Shown: positions 9,376 through 18,953, counted from the first letter of the stretch. The stretch is 64,000 nucleotides of DNA from Flavobacteriia bacterium (GCA_947490145.1 CANLGD010000008.1:1-64000); one strand, 5' to 3'. Notes: generated by a model from the sequence alone, not told the origin. A program made the numbers and translations.

Positions 9376-10254
9376 TTATTTTTTAGATAAAACATAAATT
9401 TGAGATGAATAACCAAAATCTTTTGCTTTTCGATTTGATTTTAAGCCAGTGACAAATGCTTTAACATTTGAACCTCTTTTATATTTTTCTGAAAGCATTG
9501 AAACATAATAGGAATCAAATTTCATTGGTTTCACTATTTCCAATGTCATTCCAAATTGATTGGCTAAGTTTTCGATATCCTTTTTCCTAAAATGATACAA
9601 GTGTCTTGGAGCATCATAAGCCGCCCAACCTTCTTTGTAAACTTGCGCATCATACGATTCTAAATTCGGAACAGCAATAATAAATTTACCACTTGGTTTT
9701 AAAATTTTAGTTATCAATTCAAAATCTCTTTTCAAATGATACACATGTTCCAACACATGCCACATCGTTATAAAATCTTTGGAATGTTCTTGAATTTTAG
9801 AAAGGTTATCTAACGGCAATAAATTAATATCAAAATTAACTTTTGCAAACCTTACTGCATCTTCATCTGGTTCAAGACCAATTACAGAAAATCCCTTTTC
9901 TTTACAAGCATTTAAAAAATGTCCCGTACCTGATCCAATGTCTAACACTTCTTTTCCATTTGAGAGTTCCTTTAAAAGATTCACTTTTTTGGAAAGGGTA
10001 TAATTTCTTACAATATTATATAGACGATTTATAAGTCCTTTTCTAGAAGAGGAATGAGAAACATACACATCACCTTTGTAATATCTTCCAATTATATTTT
10101 CATTAGGAATTGGATTAGTAAAATGAAATCCACAATTATCACAGCTTACAATGGTGAACTTTTCTTTAGTGATCATGTTATCTGTAATATTCATAAACTT
10201 ATTAAAGTTTGTTGAATCACATATCGGGCAGGTATTTAATGTGTTTTGTTCCAC
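9376..10254 (-). CDS. Class I SAM-dependent methyltransferase with N-terminal zinc ribbon
   Basis: A 292-residue protein. Residues 9-42 hold two CxxC pairs (CPIC and CDNC) expected to bind zinc. A Rossmann methyltransferase domain follows, with motif I EVLDIGSGTGHFL and the acidic motif II end GLEPDED; a post-motif WHVLEHV follows. This architecture is common in small-molecule or glycan methyltransferases; the substrate is unknown. The start codon is GTG and lies inside a parS-like site shared with the mnmG stop codon. The next Met (about residue 21) would remove the first Cys pair, so GTG is preferred. It is downstream of mnmG with a 6-bp gap. Confidence 0.85.
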   Translation of the reverse strand: MEQNTLNTCPICDSTNFNKFMNITDNMITKEKFTIVSCDNCGFHFTNPIPNENIIGRYYKGDVYVSHSSSRKGLINRLYNIVRNYTLSKKVNLLKELSNGKEVLDIGSGTGHFLNACKEKGFSVIGLEPDEDAVRFAKVNFDINLLPLDNLSKIQEHSKDFITMWHVLEHVYHLKRDFELITKILKPSGKFIIAVPNLESYDAQVYKEGWAAYDAPRHLYHFRKKDIENLANQFGMTLEIVKPMKFDSYYVSMLSEKYKRGSNVKAFVTGLKSNRKAKDFGYSSQIYVLSKK

Positions 10255-10262
10255 GTGAAACT
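10247..10262. other. parS: parS-like site 1
   Basis: TGTTCCACGTGAAACT matches the widely conserved parS consensus TGTTNCACGTGAAACA at 15 of 16 positions, with only the last base differing. It overlaps both the GTG start of the methyltransferase and the mnmG stop codon. ParB (Spo0J) binds such sites for chromosome segregation. Confidence 0.75.
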
Positions 10263-12132
10263 ATCTTCCTAAATAAATTAATAAAACAGAAATATCACTA
10301 GGAGATATTCCACTAATTCTTGATGCTTGACCTAAAGTTACAGGTTGTATATCTGATAACTTTTGTCTTGCTTCTATACTCATACTAGACAATTGGTGAA
10401 AATCAATATCAACAGGAATTTTTAATTCATCCATACGACTAATTTTCATTGCCATATCTTGTTCTCTTAAAATATATCCTTCATATTTAATCTGAATTTC
10501 TGACTGCTCAGGAATATCAGGATGAATTAAAGAATAAGTTGAAACTAACTCACTAATTGTTGAACTCATCTTCTGAAGGTGCTCCATCTTCACTAAAGGA
10601 CGAGTTAAAATTGAAGTAAATTTGACTTGTTGATTAATTTCACTTGAATGTAACTCAGTTAAAATAGGATTAGCCTCGCCAGGAGTTACACCAATAGATT
10701 TTAAGTCAGAAATAAAATCAGAAACACCTTTTTGTTTATTTAATGCTTTTCCTAATTCCAACTCAGATTGCATACCAATAGCATGAGCCAACGGAGTCAA
10801 ACGCAAATCTGCATTATCTTGCCGAAGTAATATTCTAAATTCAGCACGACTAGTAAACATGCGATAGGGTTCTTCAGTACCTTTAGTAATCAAATCATCA
10901 ATTAAAACACCAATGTAAGCATCACTACGAGAAAGTATCAAAGCGTCGTTATCATTGTTTTTCAAATGTGCGTTTATCCCAGCCATCAAACCTTGGCACG
11001 CAGCCTCCTCATAGCCAGTTGTTCCATTAATTTGACCAGCAAAATATAAATTATTTAAAAGTTTTGTTTCTAAAGTGTGTTTCAACTGAGTAGGAGGGAA
11101 GTAATCATATTCAATCGCATAACCAGGACGAAACATTTTAGCTTTTTCAAAACCTTGAATTGATTGCAAAGCCTTAATTTGCACATCCTCTGGAAGAGAG
11201 GTGCTAAAACCATTAACATAAATCTCTACAGTATTCCAACCTTCAGGTTCTACAAAAATTTGATGTCTCTCCTTATCAGCAAAACGATTAATCTTATCCT
11301 CAATACTAGGACAATATCGCGGACCCGTACTTTTAATCGAACCATTGAACATGGGAGAACGATCAAAACCAGTTCTTAATAAATCATGCGTTTCTAAATT
11401 AGTATATGTAACATGACAAGGACGTTGAATAGCTAAAGCTTTAGTATCTGTATAAGAAAACTTACCAGGCAACATATCACCATCTTGTACCTCCATTTTA
11501 GAATAATCTAAAGAACGACCATCAATTCTAGGTGGAGTACCAGTTTTCATTCTACCAGCAACAAAACCATAATTAATTAAATCTTCTGTAATCCCATGAG
11601 AAGCTCTTTCCGCGGCACGTCCACCACCAAATTGCTTTTCCCCTAGGTGAATCAGGCCATTTAAAAAAGTACCATTTGTCAAAATAACAGACTTAGCATA
11701 CACATCAATTCCCAAACTTGTTTTAACTCCAATAACTGAATGCTTTTCAACTATCAATCCTACAGACATATCTTGCCAAAAATCAATATTCATATTACGT
11801 TCTAACAGTAAACGCCATTCTTCAGCAAATTTCATTCTGTCATTTTGAGTTCGAGGAGACCACATAGCAGGACCTTTTGAAAGATTTAACATTCTGAATT
11901 GAATAGCACTCAAATCCGAAACGATACCCGATCCACCACCAAGTGCATCAATTTCACGAACAATTTGACCTTTGGCAACTCCACCCATCGCAGGATTACA
12001 ACTCATTTGAGCGATGGTATTCATATTCATTGTTATCAATAGCACAGAGCTACCCATTTTTGCGGCAGCATTTGCAGCTTCGCAACCCGCATGACCAGCA
12101 CCAACAACAATTACATCATAAGAATTTAACAT
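10261..12132 (-). CDS. mnmG: tRNA uridine-5-carboxymethylaminomethyl modification enzyme MnmG (GidA)
   Basis: FAD enzyme that, with MnmE, installs the cmnm5 group on U34 of certain tRNAs. The FAD-binding motif is [12 protein letters not shown] and the GidA signatures [22 protein letters not shown] and [16 protein letters not shown] are present. I start at ATG 12132 ([11 protein letters not shown]), giving 623 residues, the usual length; the ORF-track start nine codons upstream adds an atypical MRNVSKLLF. parS-type sequences lie on both sides. It is in line with ybeY and the methyltransferase on the minus strand. Confidence 0.96.
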   Translation of the reverse strand: MLNSYDVIVVGAGHAGCEAANAAAKMGSSVLLITMNMNTIAQMSCNPAMGGVAKGQIVREIDALGGGSGIVSDLSAIQFRMLNLSKGPAMWSPRTQNDRMKFAEEWRLLLERNMNIDFWQDMSVGLIVEKHSVIGVKTSLGIDVYAKSVILTNGTFLNGLIHLGEKQFGGGRAAERASHGITEDLINYGFVAGRMKTGTPPRIDGRSLDYSKMEVQDGDMLPGKFSYTDTKALAIQRPCHVTYTNLETHDLLRTGFDRSPMFNGSIKSTGPRYCPSIEDKINRFADKERHQIFVEPEGWNTVEIYVNGFSTSLPEDVQIKALQSIQGFEKAKMFRPGYAIEYDYFPPTQLKHTLETKLLNNLYFAGQINGTTGYEEAACQGLMAGINAHLKNNDNDALILSRSDAYIGVLIDDLITKGTEEPYRMFTSRAEFRILLRQDNADLRLTPLAHAIGMQSELELGKALNKQKGVSDFISDLKSIGVTPGEANPILTELHSSEINQQVKFTSILTRPLVKMEHLQKMSSTISELVSTYSLIHPDIPEQSEIQIKYEGYILREQDMAMKISRMDELKIPVDIDFHQLSSMSIEARQKLSDIQPVTLGQASRISGISPSDISVLLIYLGR

Positions 12133-12181
12133 AAAAAGCAACTTTGAAACGTTCCTCACAGAACAATAAAATAAGAATTAA

Positions 12182-12197
12182 TGTTTCACGTGAAACA
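12182..12197. other. parS: parS site 2
   Basis: TGTTTCACGTGAAACA matches the universal parS consensus exactly and is a perfect palindrome. It lies in the 67-bp gap between ybeY and mnmG. parS sites are normally confined to the origin-proximal part of bacterial chromosomes. Confidence 0.88.
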
Positions 12198-12199
12198 AA

Positions 12200-12628
12200 T
12201 TACAAAATTAAATCAGACTTAAACAGATTCAAATAAAAATCTTCTTTAGCACTCATAACTGTTTTGTATTTTACATTTTTATCCTTATATCCACAAAGAT
12301 GTAATACTCCATGAAATAAAATACGCCTTAATTCATCTGCAAAGTTAACATTATTATTACTAGCATTTTCTATTACTCTGTCAACACTAATAAATAAATC
12401 TCCACTTATATATACCTCATCACAATAATCAAAGGTAATAATGTCAGTATAAAAATCATGTTTTAAATATTGTTGATTAATAGATAATAAATATTCGTCC
12501 GAACAAAAGACAAAAGAAATATCTTTAGCCACTAGTCCTTCATTACTAATTAAATCTTTGATGCACTTTTTTACAATTGACTTTTTAAACTTTAAAATAG
12601 GTGTATCAATATAGGAAAAACCAATCAT
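12200..12628 (-). CDS. ybeY: rRNA maturation endoribonuclease YbeY
   Basis: Single-strand endoribonuclease acting in 16S rRNA 3'-end processing and ribosome quality control. The 142 residues are the usual length for the phylum. The metal-binding motif reads HGVLHLCGYKDK: the first two His are present, but the third ligand position (normally His in HGxLHLxGYDH) is Asp. I recall this substitution as a Bacteroidetes feature, not damage. It starts in a 4-bp ATGA overlap with the upstream ATPase gene, indicating translational coupling. Confidence 0.92.
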   Translation of the reverse strand: MIGFSYIDTPILKFKKSIVKKCIKDLISNEGLVAKDISFVFCSDEYLLSINQQYLKHDFYTDIITFDYCDEVYISGDLFISVDRVIENASNNNVNFADELRRILFHGVLHLCGYKDKNVKYKTVMSAKEDFYLNLFKSDLIL

Positions 12629-13047
12629 AATTTAAAGGTAATATGAATAACATTTCCTGGCTCATCAATAACCATTTCGTCACATAAATTTTTTATCAAA
12701 AATATACCACGACCATTTTCCTTCTCTATGTTCTCTGGAGACGTTGGATCAGGAAGGCTATGAAAATCAAAACCAACGCCTTGATCGATAATTGTAAAAA
12801 CTAAGGAACCAACAGTCTCACTAATTAAAACTTCTACGTTTAAGATAGTATTACAATGATTACCGTGGATAATTGCATTACTAACTGCCTCAGTACAAGA
12901 CATTAAAATATTTCCATATATATCATCTGACACATCTTTTAGACAACAAACTTTATCAATAAATGACTCAACCTTATCTAAGTTTTTCAGATCAGATGAA
13001 ATAATCACACGATCTATTACGATACAATCTACAAACATAAACAACAT
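12625..13047 (-). CDS. RsbW-like ATP-binding protein (HATPase_c_2 anti-sigma/switch kinase type)
   Basis: A 140-residue GHKL ATPase. It shows the N box (TEAVSNAIIHGN), G1 box (IIDQGVGFD) and G2 box (NGRGIFLIKNL), as in RsbW/SpoIIAB kinases, with no sensor or dimerisation domain. In Firmicutes such proteins bind sigma factors and phosphorylate STAS antagonists. No STAS or sigma gene is adjacent here, so the target is unknown. It lies between the DUF4175 protein and ybeY with a 33-bp gap and a 4-bp overlap, so it is co-transcribed with both. Confidence 0.85.
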   Translation of the reverse strand: MLFMFVDCIVIDRVIISSDLKNLDKVESFIDKVCCLKDVSDDIYGNILMSCTEAVSNAIIHGNHCNTILNVEVLISETVGSLVFTIIDQGVGFDFHSLPDPTSPENIEKENGRGIFLIKNLCDEMVIDEPGNVIHITFKL

Positions 13048-13080
13048 TTAAGGATTTACTCCTTTTTAAACCATAATTCA

Positions 13081-16000
13081 CTAGTTAAAAACATTGAAAT
13101 AATCATTGGCTTTATCTTTATAATACTGTCTAAACACAGGATCAATAGACCTTAACAATTCGATCTGTTTTAACTTTTGGTTATTATACTCATCAATTCG
13201 CTTTTGGTTACTTAAAAACACGTCTTTTCCCACTTTTGATTCTCTTTTTTCTTCATAACCACGCTCCATAAGAGCTTTTTCGCTCTCTAATAATCGTGAC
13301 ATGATATCTTTTTGACGTTTCACCATCTCATTAGAAAAGTTCTTGTTAATCAAATCTTTCTCCTGTTTTTCAAGCTCATTAATCAACGGGTTAAATTGAT
13401 TACCCATGCCTTTTCCCTCCTTATTCAAATCATTTCGCATTTGCTCCAAGCGTTGACGAATAGCAGTTTGTTGCGCTGCCATTTTTGCAATTTCTTTATT
13501 ACCAAGACCCAACATATTTTGACCGCCTTGTCCCTGACCTTGCCCACCAGGTTTCGTGCCACCGGGCTTATCACCAGGTTTAGAACCTTTTTGCATCATC
13601 TCTAATTGTTTCTTCAGCAGTTCCCTCATGTCACCATCTTCACCGTCTCCAGGTTTGGCGCCTTTTCCACCGGGTTTATCACATGATCCTGATCCTGGTT
13701 TCTGAGCGGCTGCTTGTTGTTGCATTTGCTGCAAGGATTCATTTAACATCAATGCTAAATTATTGAAACCAGTCATTACAAATTGCAAATTATTACCCAA
13801 TTCACCCCTACGATGTTCATCAATATTCTCTAAACCGTACTTAAAATTAAGGTTAATATCATTCAATTCCTTGTTAATATAGGAGGCAATTTTAGGTTGT
13901 CGAATAGCTATAGCGTTCAACGAATCCTCAACAATTTTGGTGTCATCAATAATTCTTCGTTGTGACTTACCAAGCTTTGTATAAAATGGATCTTTGACTT
14001 TCACTTTAGCAAAGTTATTCATAATATCTTCTTGGTTAAAACTTAATGTCATTAAGCTCTCAAGAATACTGCGCAATAAGTCCATGTCTTCTTCTTCTTG
14101 CTGTTTGTTAGATTCTTGTTGCATTTGCTCTATTTCCTGAGCCAATTGTTCAATCTTTTTAGCAGATTTTTCTTGATTTTCAGAAGCTTTTTTCTCTTTG
14201 TTCTTAGATAAGTTTTCTTTGGCTTCTTTTAAATCATCAGAAATTTCTTTTTTCATTTCTTCCTGATCACCAAGATTAATTGGTTTCTTTAGTTCATCAT
14301 TTAGCTTCTTTAACTCATTTAAATCTTCCTTAATTTCTTCAAATTTCTTATTGATTTCATCCTGTTTTTTTCCCCCATCCTCTTTAGATAACTTTTTTTT
14401 ATCAATATCTTCCTTCAGTTTTTCCTGCTCTTTAGATAAGTCTTTAAGCTCTTTCACAGCGTCGTCAATCTTCTCATTAACTTGCATCTTCTTAAGCATT
14501 TCAAGACTTCTATCCAGTTGCTTATTGATATCATCAGACTTCATATCAAGCTTTTCTAAGTTTTGTTCCAGCTTATTTTTATCTTGATTTTTCATCATTT
14601 CCTCGAGCTTATTTAATAAATCTTTCAGCTCGTCATCCATAACTTCTTCCAATAGTTGCTGAAGCATTTCTTGCTTATCCAAAAGCTCTTGATCCATTTC
14701 TGAAAGTTGATTTTTCTCCAACAAACTTTCTTGCATTTTCATTTCAAGTTGCTCCAATTCATTTTGCAAACTTTGACGTTCTTCTTTTAATTGATTCACC
14801 TGATTCATCTGATTCCAATCGGTAGATTTGGAGTTTAAAACCTCTTTCTTAAGAGTTTGAATGTCTTTCTTAAATTCAGCAGACTTCTTAATTAAATCTT
14901 TTAGTTGATCTTTAGCATTTGTTTGATCTTCATCTCTTTTTTCATTTAATTCAGTTAACGAAGGAAGTTCATAAATAAATGATTTCGAACGCGAGGATTT
15001 TGCACCGTGCACACCATCATTATCCTTTACGACAAAATAATATTCTATCTTATCATCAACAGAAAGCTTTTCACGACGAAAATCAACTGCGTGACGAAAG
15101 GGTTGAGAACTTCCTGACGGATTTATTATAGATACTCTTTGAGTTGATTTAGTGCCACTTTTTGAAATGATTTCGTAAACAAAATAAAGCGAAGTTAAAC
15201 CATAATCATCTGAAATTTGACCTTCAAAAAAACGCAAAGCATCAGAAATAGAATCTATACTTTCATTCACATCAATGACTGGATATTGATCGTGAACAAT
15301 TTCAATGTTGTAATTCAACGAATCTTTAATGTCCTTTTTTGAATTAAAGAGAATAACAGACATTGGTGTTGAATTAAAAAACTTTTTTGAGAATTTAAAT
15401 CCAATTTTTGAAGAAGTGTATGAAGTATCTTTCCAAGAAAGTTTTGTTTTATTCGTGTTTTTTGTAGCAATACTCCAAGTAACATTTGTACCTTCAGGTA
15501 TAACCAAATCCCCTGCATTCGATACAATTTCATCTTTTTTTCCTAAATAATCGGGATAATCTAAACTCGCCTGAAACTTACCAATTGCAGTTTTAGGAAT
15601 CACAGATACATTATAATATTTAGATTGAAAACCATTTGCCTCAAAATAAAAGTTAGTATTTTCTTTTAATCTCTTTAAAACAAAAAATGAAGAAATTTTA
15701 GATGTTCTATTCATCAAATATTTTCCCGAAGAAGAAACCAAATAAACTTTATCGGGAAGAGAATTTCCTTGCAACTTCAATTCTATTGGGAAATCTTGCC
15801 CTTCTTCAATTTCGAAACTTGTATTTTTAAGAATAAAATTAAATGGAGCTTCTGGTTTAAATTCCTTAGAATAATTAACAACACGTTTTGTTCCCTGCGA
15901 TATTAAGGTAGGATAAAAAACAGCTATAAAAGAAAAAAGAAAAACAACAGGTAAAACATATCTTAGGTACACATAATTCTTTTTTAAATCAATTCCTGAA

Positions 16001-16434
16001 ACAAAGGAAAAAGCTGAAAGAGATTTTGACCGCTGATTAACACTTGCTCTAATTAATTCAAAATTTGCATCATTATTTGTAATTGTATCATTTAACTGTA
16101 AAGTATTTAAAAGTCTATCCGAGATATTTGGAAAAAATTTACCTATTATATTAGCAGCTTGAAAGCGATTTATTCTTCTACCAAATGAATATATTTTAGA
16201 AAGCGGCAGAATAATATATTTGGAAAGAACAAATAAATTCAAACAAATAAATGAAAAGAAAAAGATGGCTCTAACAACTGAAGAAAAACGCCCAAAATAT
16301 TCCAGACAAATGATAAAAAGAAAACTCAATAAGGTAATTCCTACAAAAAAAATAACACCCTTAAACATTTGATTTTTATAATACTTTCTTATAAAAGCAT
16401 CTATCTGAATCAATAAATTATCAAAAGAATTCAT
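13081..16434 (-). CDS. DUF4175 family giant coiled-coil membrane protein
   Basis: A 1117-residue protein. The N-terminus carries hydrophobic segments near residues 23-43 and 52-75 and one near 152-172. An extracytoplasmic beta-rich part follows (about 180-490, including DYPDYLGKKDE). A long charged coiled coil runs from about 495 to 800 (heavy in E, K, Q, L). Near 920-990 there is a Gly/Pro-rich low-complexity linker, KPGGKGAKPGDGEDGD and GGQGQGQGG. The C-terminal 100 residues are again charged and helical. The family is uncharacterised; length and layout suggest a structural or envelope-spanning role. It heads the run to the ATPase, ybeY and mnmG. Confidence 0.85.
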   Translation of the reverse strand: MNSFDNLLIQIDAFIRKYYKNQMFKGVIFFVGITLLSFLFIICLEYFGRFSSVVRAIFFFSFICLNLFVLSKYIILPLSKIYSFGRRINRFQAANIIGKFFPNISDRLLNTLQLNDTITNNDANFELIRASVNQRSKSLSAFSFVSGIDLKKNYVYLRYVLPVVFLFSFIAVFYPTLISQGTKRVVNYSKEFKPEAPFNFILKNTSFEIEEGQDFPIELKLQGNSLPDKVYLVSSSGKYLMNRTSKISSFFVLKRLKENTNFYFEANGFQSKYYNVSVIPKTAIGKFQASLDYPDYLGKKDEIVSNAGDLVIPEGTNVTWSIATKNTNKTKLSWKDTSYTSSKIGFKFSKKFFNSTPMSVILFNSKKDIKDSLNYNIEIVHDQYPVIDVNESIDSISDALRFFEGQISDDYGLTSLYFVYEIISKSGTKSTQRVSIINPSGSSQPFRHAVDFRREKLSVDDKIEYYFVVKDNDGVHGAKSSRSKSFIYELPSLTELNEKRDEDQTNAKDQLKDLIKKSAEFKKDIQTLKKEVLNSKSTDWNQMNQVNQLKEERQSLQNELEQLEMKMQESLLEKNQLSEMDQELLDKQEMLQQLLEEVMDDELKDLLNKLEEMMKNQDKNKLEQNLEKLDMKSDDINKQLDRSLEMLKKMQVNEKIDDAVKELKDLSKEQEKLKEDIDKKKLSKEDGGKKQDEINKKFEEIKEDLNELKKLNDELKKPINLGDQEEMKKEISDDLKEAKENLSKNKEKKASENQEKSAKKIEQLAQEIEQMQQESNKQQEEEDMDLLRSILESLMTLSFNQEDIMNNFAKVKVKDPFYTKLGKSQRRIIDDTKIVEDSLNAIAIRQPKIASYINKELNDINLNFKYGLENIDEHRRGELGNNLQFVMTGFNNLALMLNESLQQMQQQAAAQKPGSGSCDKPGGKGAKPGDGEDGDMRELLKKQLEMMQKGSKPGDKPGGTKPGGQGQGQGGQNMLGLGNKEIAKMAAQQTAIRQRLEQMRNDLNKEGKGMGNQFNPLINELEKQEKDLINKNFSNEMVKRQKDIMSRLLESEKALMERGYEEKRESKVGKDVFLSNQKRIDEYNNQKLKQIELLRSIDPVFRQYYKDKANDYFNVFN

Positions 16435-16548
16435 GTAACAAGTTTTATACCTGACTAAAGTACAACTATAAGGTCAAAAGGTTTGTATAAAACAAATTAA
16501 AAAAAGTTAAAAAAAGCACAAATAAAAAAACATACAAAAAAACCAACT

Positions 16549-16578
16549 TTCAAAAAGCGAAATAAATACGTAAATTTG
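16549..16578 (+). promoter_or_regulatory. Candidate promoter for gltX
   Basis: TAAATTTG (16571-16578) fits TAnnTTTG and lies about 20 bp upstream of the gltX ATG. A TTTC sits 19 bp before it in the -33 position. DUF4175 is transcribed in the opposite direction from the same gap. Confidence 0.5.
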
Positions 16579-16598
16579 CAAGAAAAAACAAGAATATT

Positions 16599-18122
16599 AT
16601 GTCAGAAAAATCAATGGTTCGAGTAAGATTTGCACCATCACCAACAGGTCCATTACACATGGGCGGAGTTAGAACTGCATTGTACAATTATCTATTTGCT
16701 AAAAAAAATAAGGGTACATTTATTATTAGAATTGAAGATACAGATCAAAATAGATTTGTTGAAGGAGCACAAGAATATATCATGGACGCTATGAAATGGT
16801 GTGGAATAATGCCAACAGAAGGTCCAGGAATTGGGGGTGAGTACGGTCCTTATATACAATCTGAAAGACAACATTTATATAAACCTTACGCACTCCGACT
16901 AATAAAAGATGAGAAGGCGTATTACGCCTTTGATACACCTGATGAACTAGAGATTGTAAGAGAACAAGCAAAAACAATGGGAATGCCAAATTGGCAATAC
17001 AATGGAATTACACGTACTAATTTAAAAAATTCATTGACATTACCGCACGATGAAGTTGAAAAAAGATTGGCAAATGGTGACGCTTATGTTATTAGAATGA
17101 AAATGCCACGCAACACTGATGTTCGCTTTGAAGATAAAATTAGAGGATGGGTTACTGTAAATACAAACAACTTAGATGATAAAGTTCTATTTAAAAGTGA
17201 TGGAATGCCAACTTATCATTTAGCTAACATTGTTGATGACCATTTAATGAAAATTACACACGTAATTAGAGGAGAAGAATGGCTACCTTCTGCTCCTTTA
17301 CATGTATTGTTATATCAAGCATTTGGCTGGGAAGCACCAGAATTTGCGCACTTACCATTATTACTGCGCCCAGATGGACCAGGTAAATTATCAAAAAGAG
17401 ATGGAGACAGATTAGGATTTCCTGTTTTTCCAACCAATTGGATTACAGCAGAAGGAGAATTGTATTCTGGATATAGAGAGAAAGGATATTTTCCAGAAGC
17501 ATTTATAAATATGTTGTCATTGCTTGGCTGGAATCCTGGAACACCCCAAGAAATATTCTCTCTAGATGACTTAGTTCAGGAATTTAGTTTAGAAAGAGTA
17601 AGTAAATCTGGTGCGAAATTTGATGCTGAAAAAACAAAATGGTTTCAAGCACAATATTTAAGATCTAAATCAAATGAAGAACTAGCGGAACTATTATCGC
17701 AAAAATTAATTAAAAAATACGATAAAATTATTTTAATTAAGGTTTGTGAGTTAATGAAAGAAAGAGCTACATTTATCGATGATATCTATACTGAAGGAAA
17801 ATACCTCTTAGATAAACCTGAAACTTACGATGAAAACACAGTTGCAAAAAAATGGAAAGAAGATTCAGCAGAACTAATGAATGAATGGAAAACAATTTTA
17901 TTAGCAATAAATGAATTTACAGCTGAAAATATTGAAATAAAGTTTAAGGAATTTCTTACAGAAAAAGGTTTAGGAATAGGGGCAGTTTTACCATTGTTTA
18001 GATTGCTACTGACTGGCCAAGGAATAGGACCAAGCATGTTTGAAATTGCAAGTTTTATCGGAAAAGAAGAATCTAGAAATAGAATAGAAGAGGGGATTAC
18101 TAAATTACAGATTAAACATTAG
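16599..18122 (+). CDS. gltX: Glutamyl-tRNA synthetase
   Basis: Class I synthetase charging tRNA-Glu with glutamate in the cytosol. Residues 8-30 carry RFAPSPTGPLHMGGVRTAL with the HIGH-type motif as HMGG. KLSKRDGDRLG near residue 263 is the KMSKS-type loop. The C-terminal helical anticodon-binding part is intact and the 507 residues are normal. An inverted repeat follows the stop codon and may end the transcript before folB. Secure. Confidence 0.96.
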   Translation: MSEKSMVRVRFAPSPTGPLHMGGVRTALYNYLFAKKNKGTFIIRIEDTDQNRFVEGAQEYIMDAMKWCGIMPTEGPGIGGEYGPYIQSERQHLYKPYALRLIKDEKAYYAFDTPDELEIVREQAKTMGMPNWQYNGITRTNLKNSLTLPHDEVEKRLANGDAYVIRMKMPRNTDVRFEDKIRGWVTVNTNNLDDKVLFKSDGMPTYHLANIVDDHLMKITHVIRGEEWLPSAPLHVLLYQAFGWEAPEFAHLPLLLRPDGPGKLSKRDGDRLGFPVFPTNWITAEGELYSGYREKGYFPEAFINMLSLLGWNPGTPQEIFSLDDLVQEFSLERVSKSGAKFDAEKTKWFQAQYLRSKSNEELAELLSQKLIKKYDKIILIKVCELMKERATFIDDIYTEGKYLLDKPETYDENTVAKKWKEDSAELMNEWKTILLAINEFTAENIEIKFKEFLTEKGLGIGAVLPLFRLLLTGQGIGPSMFEIASFIGKEESRNRIEEGITKLQIKH

Positions 18123-18124
18123 CA

Positions 18125-18168
18125 GATTGCTTCGCTTTAGAAATTATTTTATTGAAAGCGAAGCAATC
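18125..18168 (+). terminator. Stem-loop between gltX and folB
   Basis: GATTGCTTCGCTTT (18125-18138) and AAAGCGAAGCAATC (18155-18168) form a perfect 14-bp inverted repeat starting 2 bp after the gltX stop. There is no long T run, so it may be a leaky terminator or an mRNA stability element. Confidence 0.5.
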
Positions 18169-18209
18169 TTGATAATCTTAAATATTGACAATTTTCAACC
18201 ATAGTAAAA

Positions 18210-18563
18210 ATGATTAATATAATTAAAGTCAATAGAATAAAAGTATACGCATATCACGGCTGCTTGCCTGAGGAAGGAATTATTGGAGGGAATTATGAAG
18301 TAAATGTCGTTTTACACACAAATTTTATTGAAGCTGCCAAAACAGATGATTTAACTAAAACAATTGATTACGTTTTAGTAAATAAAATTGTGGAAGAAGA
18401 AATGGCAATTCGTTCAAAATTAATTGAGCAAGTTGGATTACGAATTTTGAATCGTTTTAAAATTGAACTAAATAACTTGGATAAAAGTCACATTGAAATA
18501 GTAAAAATTTCACCACCAATCAATGGAGATGTAGAAAGTGTTAGTGTAATTCTAGAAAAATAA
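18210..18563 (+). CDS. folB: Dihydroneopterin aldolase
   Basis: Cleaves 7,8-dihydroneopterin to 6-hydroxymethyl-dihydropterin in folate synthesis. The 117 residues fit the family. The start VNRIKVYAYHGCLPEE carries the YHGc..EE segment with the conserved Glu. The middle contains the TIDYVLV motif (Tyr of the substrate pocket), and a late Lys lies in VKISPPI, near the catalytic Lys of the family. It follows gltX by 87 bp, separated by a hairpin. Confidence 0.93.
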   Translation: MINIIKVNRIKVYAYHGCLPEEGIIGGNYEVNVVLHTNFIEAAKTDDLTKTIDYVLVNKIVEEEMAIRSKLIEQVGLRILNRFKIELNNLDKSHIEIVKISPPINGDVESVSVILEK

Positions 18564-18689
18564 AACATCAAATTCTTTACTTTTCGTTATTTACAAAATT
18601 TACTATTGATCATTTACAAATATAAACTAACTAAATTTTAAAAATATCTCAATTAAAAACTTTTGTAACCCACTTTATAAAAAATTTAT

Positions 18690-18697
18690 TATCTTTG
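18690..18697 (+). promoter_or_regulatory. -7 element for tRNA-Cys
   Basis: TATCTTTG matches TAnnTTTG and lies 33 bp upstream of the tRNA 5' end. A TTTG at 18662 is 24 bp away, longer than usual for the -33 element. Confidence 0.45.
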
Positions 18698-18730
18698 CAC
18701 TTGCTATTCTGAAAAGAATAAACCAAAAGT

Positions 18731-18801
18731 GGTTTCGTGGCCGAGCGGCTAGGCACCAGTCTGCAAAACTGTGTACAGCGGTTCGAATCCGCTCGAAACC
18801 T
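18731..18801 (+). tRNA. tRNA-Cys (GCA)
   Basis: A 71-nt cloverleaf: acceptor GGTTTCG/CGAAACC, anticodon loop CTGCAAA giving GCA, T arm AGCGG-TTCGAAT-CCGCT and discriminator U73, the identity base of tRNA-Cys. CCA is not encoded. A terminator follows directly, so it is a single-gene transcript. Confidence 0.95.
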
Positions 18802-18806
18802 CAAAG

Positions 18807-18840
18807 AAAGCTCAACTTGTAAAGGTTGGGCTTTTTTCTT
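18807..18840 (+). terminator. Terminator of tRNA-Cys
   Basis: AAGCTCAACTT-gta-AAGGTTGGGCTTTTTTCTTTTT is a stem with G-U pairs followed by a T run, 6 bp after the tRNA. Confidence 0.8.
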
Positions 18841-18953
18841 TTTATAATTAAGCTTGCTAAAATTTGTAACAAGGAAAAACCAAACTGTTTTAAAAAAACA
18901 CATGCTTTCTTTGCAATCAATAAAGAAATTTATGGATCATGAAAAAAATTATA

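Noticed and set aside
18649-18903. 84-codon minus-strand ORF
   Set aside because: Runs antisense through tRNA-Cys and its terminator.
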